A stretch of 64,000 bases of DNA from Bradyrhizobium campsiandrae. GTDB lineage: Bacteria; Pseudomonadota; Alphaproteobacteria; Rhizobiales; Xanthobacteraceae. The number at the start of each line of letters is the position of its first letter. Position 1 is the stretch's first letter. Below are positions 63,363 through 64,000 of this stretch, in pieces. The stretch spans positions 1 to 64,000 of the forward strand of contig NZ_JAANIH010000039.1 of assembly GCF_014529705.1 (NCBI RefSeq), read 5' to 3'. Made by a program: the position numbers and the translations under genes. Below the pieces are notes generated by a model, which saw nothing but the letters and a program-made list of their open reading frames with translations, was not told where the DNA came from and ran no database searches.

Positions 63363-64000
63363 GTGAATGGGGTGCTAGAACGGCACGGACGAGGTGATGG
63401 CCGCCGCCTGCGGGCTGCGCCGGCCGCGCTTTGCCTCGTGCTGGCTACAGCGCTGGCCGGTTGCGGTGATATGGGCCGGTTCCAGACCGCAGCAGCCCCG
63501 CCAACCGTCGCCATGCCGAAGCCGAAGCCGGCTGTCGCCCAGACCCCCGCGACGGAGAGAGAACACGAGCGAATCCTGGCGAGCTACGGCGGCACCTATG
63601 ACGACCCCAAGCTCGAATCGCTTGTCAGCAAGACCGTCGACCGGCTCGTCGCGGCGTCGGACCGTCCCGACCAGGGCTACAAGGTGACCATCCTCAATTC
63701 CGGCGCGGTGAACGCCTTCGCGCTGCCGAACGGCCAGCTCTATGTCACGCGCGGGCTTCTTGCGCTCGCGAGCGACACCTCGGAATTATCCTCGGTGCTC
63801 AGCCACGAGATGGCGCATGTGCTGTCGAAGCACGCCGCGATGCGCGAGGACCAGGCCCGCCAGGCGGCGATCGTCACCCGCGTCGTCACCGACATGAGCA
63901 ACGATCCCGATCTGACGGCGCTCGCGCTCGCCAAGACCAAGCTCACGATGGCGAGCTTTTCGCGCAACCAGGAATTCGAGGCTGACGGCATCGGCGTCGG
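63363..64000 (+). CDS. M48-family metalloprotease lipoprotein, N-terminal part
   Basis: The open frame runs off the right edge. GTG 63363 (or GTG 63372) is the likely start; no good ribosome site is seen. An export signal ending in lipobox 'LATALAGCGDM' suggests an outer-membrane-linked lipoprotein. The zinc site HExxH is 'LSSVLSHEMAHVLSKHAA', with the third ligand Glu in 'SRNQEFEADGIGV' just before the edge. The M48 signature 'VNAFALPNGQLYVTRGLLAL' is exact for BepA/LoiP-like proteins, which clear or mature outer-membrane proteins. The missing C-terminus probably carries TPRs. Confidence 0.85.
   Translation, partial: MNGVLERHGRGDGRRLRAAPAALCLVLATALAGCGDMGRFQTAAAPPTVAMPKPKPAVAQTPATEREHERILASYGGTYDDPKLESLVSKTVDRLVAASDRPDQGYKVTILNSGAVNAFALPNGQLYVTRGLLALASDTSELSSVLSHEMAHVLSKHAAMREDQARQAAIVTRVVTDMSNDPDLTALALAKTKLTMASFSRNQEFEADGIGV

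Overview
The window is about 64 kb of GC-rich alphaproteobacterial chromosome, most likely from Bradyrhizobium. The main evidence is an ALA synthase (hemA, C4 heme pathway) that closely matches the Bradyrhizobium japonicum type as I remember it, FixK/FNR boxes, an Irr-type Fur-family regulator, livHMGF and dipeptide ABC operons, BA14K and Omp25/31-type envelope proteins, and many palindromic intergenic repeats typical of this genus. No phage, insertion sequence, tRNA, rRNA or CRISPR array was seen. No database search was run; all family calls come from reading the translated sequence.

Layout. 1-0.7 kb: the end of a peptide-type ABC binding protein. 0.8-13.6 kb: a probable surface module made of a 3031-residue FecR/VCBS/beta-helix protein with a type I secretion C-terminus, a CHASE2 adenylate cyclase 56 bp downstream on the same strand, and a divergent LapG-like (BTLCP) cysteine protease. 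13.6-14.8 kb: an LprI-like secreted protein. 14.8-21.6 kb: a six-gene operon livH-livM-livG-livF-acyl-CoA ligase-binding protein, suggesting import and CoA activation of a carboxylate. 21.9-24.2 kb: an ABC-2 exporter pair. 24.2-33.9 kb: mixed single genes (MBL-fold protein, amidohydrolase, cupin, SUKH-like protein, M29 aminopeptidase, BA14K, GFA, MddA-type methyltransferase), a short decay zone (truncated wHTH/TolB-like regulator, frameshifted alpha/beta hydrolase) and an Irr-like regulator with a perfect FixK box upstream.

34.3-39.5 kb: a dipeptide-type ABC operon with a fused double ATPase, interrupted by a large nested palindrome. 39.5-43.5 kb: small secreted paralogues, a MerR regulator divergent from an Old Yellow Enzyme with a textbook MerR operator, and several small conserved-looking ORFs. 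43.7-49.5 kb: an outer-membrane barrel, a chemoreceptor, an MBL hydrolase and hemA with a FixK box. 49.8-53.3 kb: a CbrA-like transporter/histidine kinase/receiver hybrid. 53.3-59.3 kb: a four-gene cluster (Ohr/OsmC, Tat-like alpha/beta hydrolase, cytochrome P460, SDR) divergent from a large wHTH-NTPase-TPR regulator. 59.4-64 kb: VOC and enoyl-CoA hydratase genes, another ABC binding protein, a nuclease-like protein and the start of an M48 lipoprotein protease.

The most promising undescribed units are the FecR-adhesin/CHASE2-cyclase/BTLCP module, the Ohr-hydrolase-P460-SDR cluster with its divergent regulator, and the FixK box at the Irr-like gene, which with hemA would tie oxygen sensing to heme and iron control.
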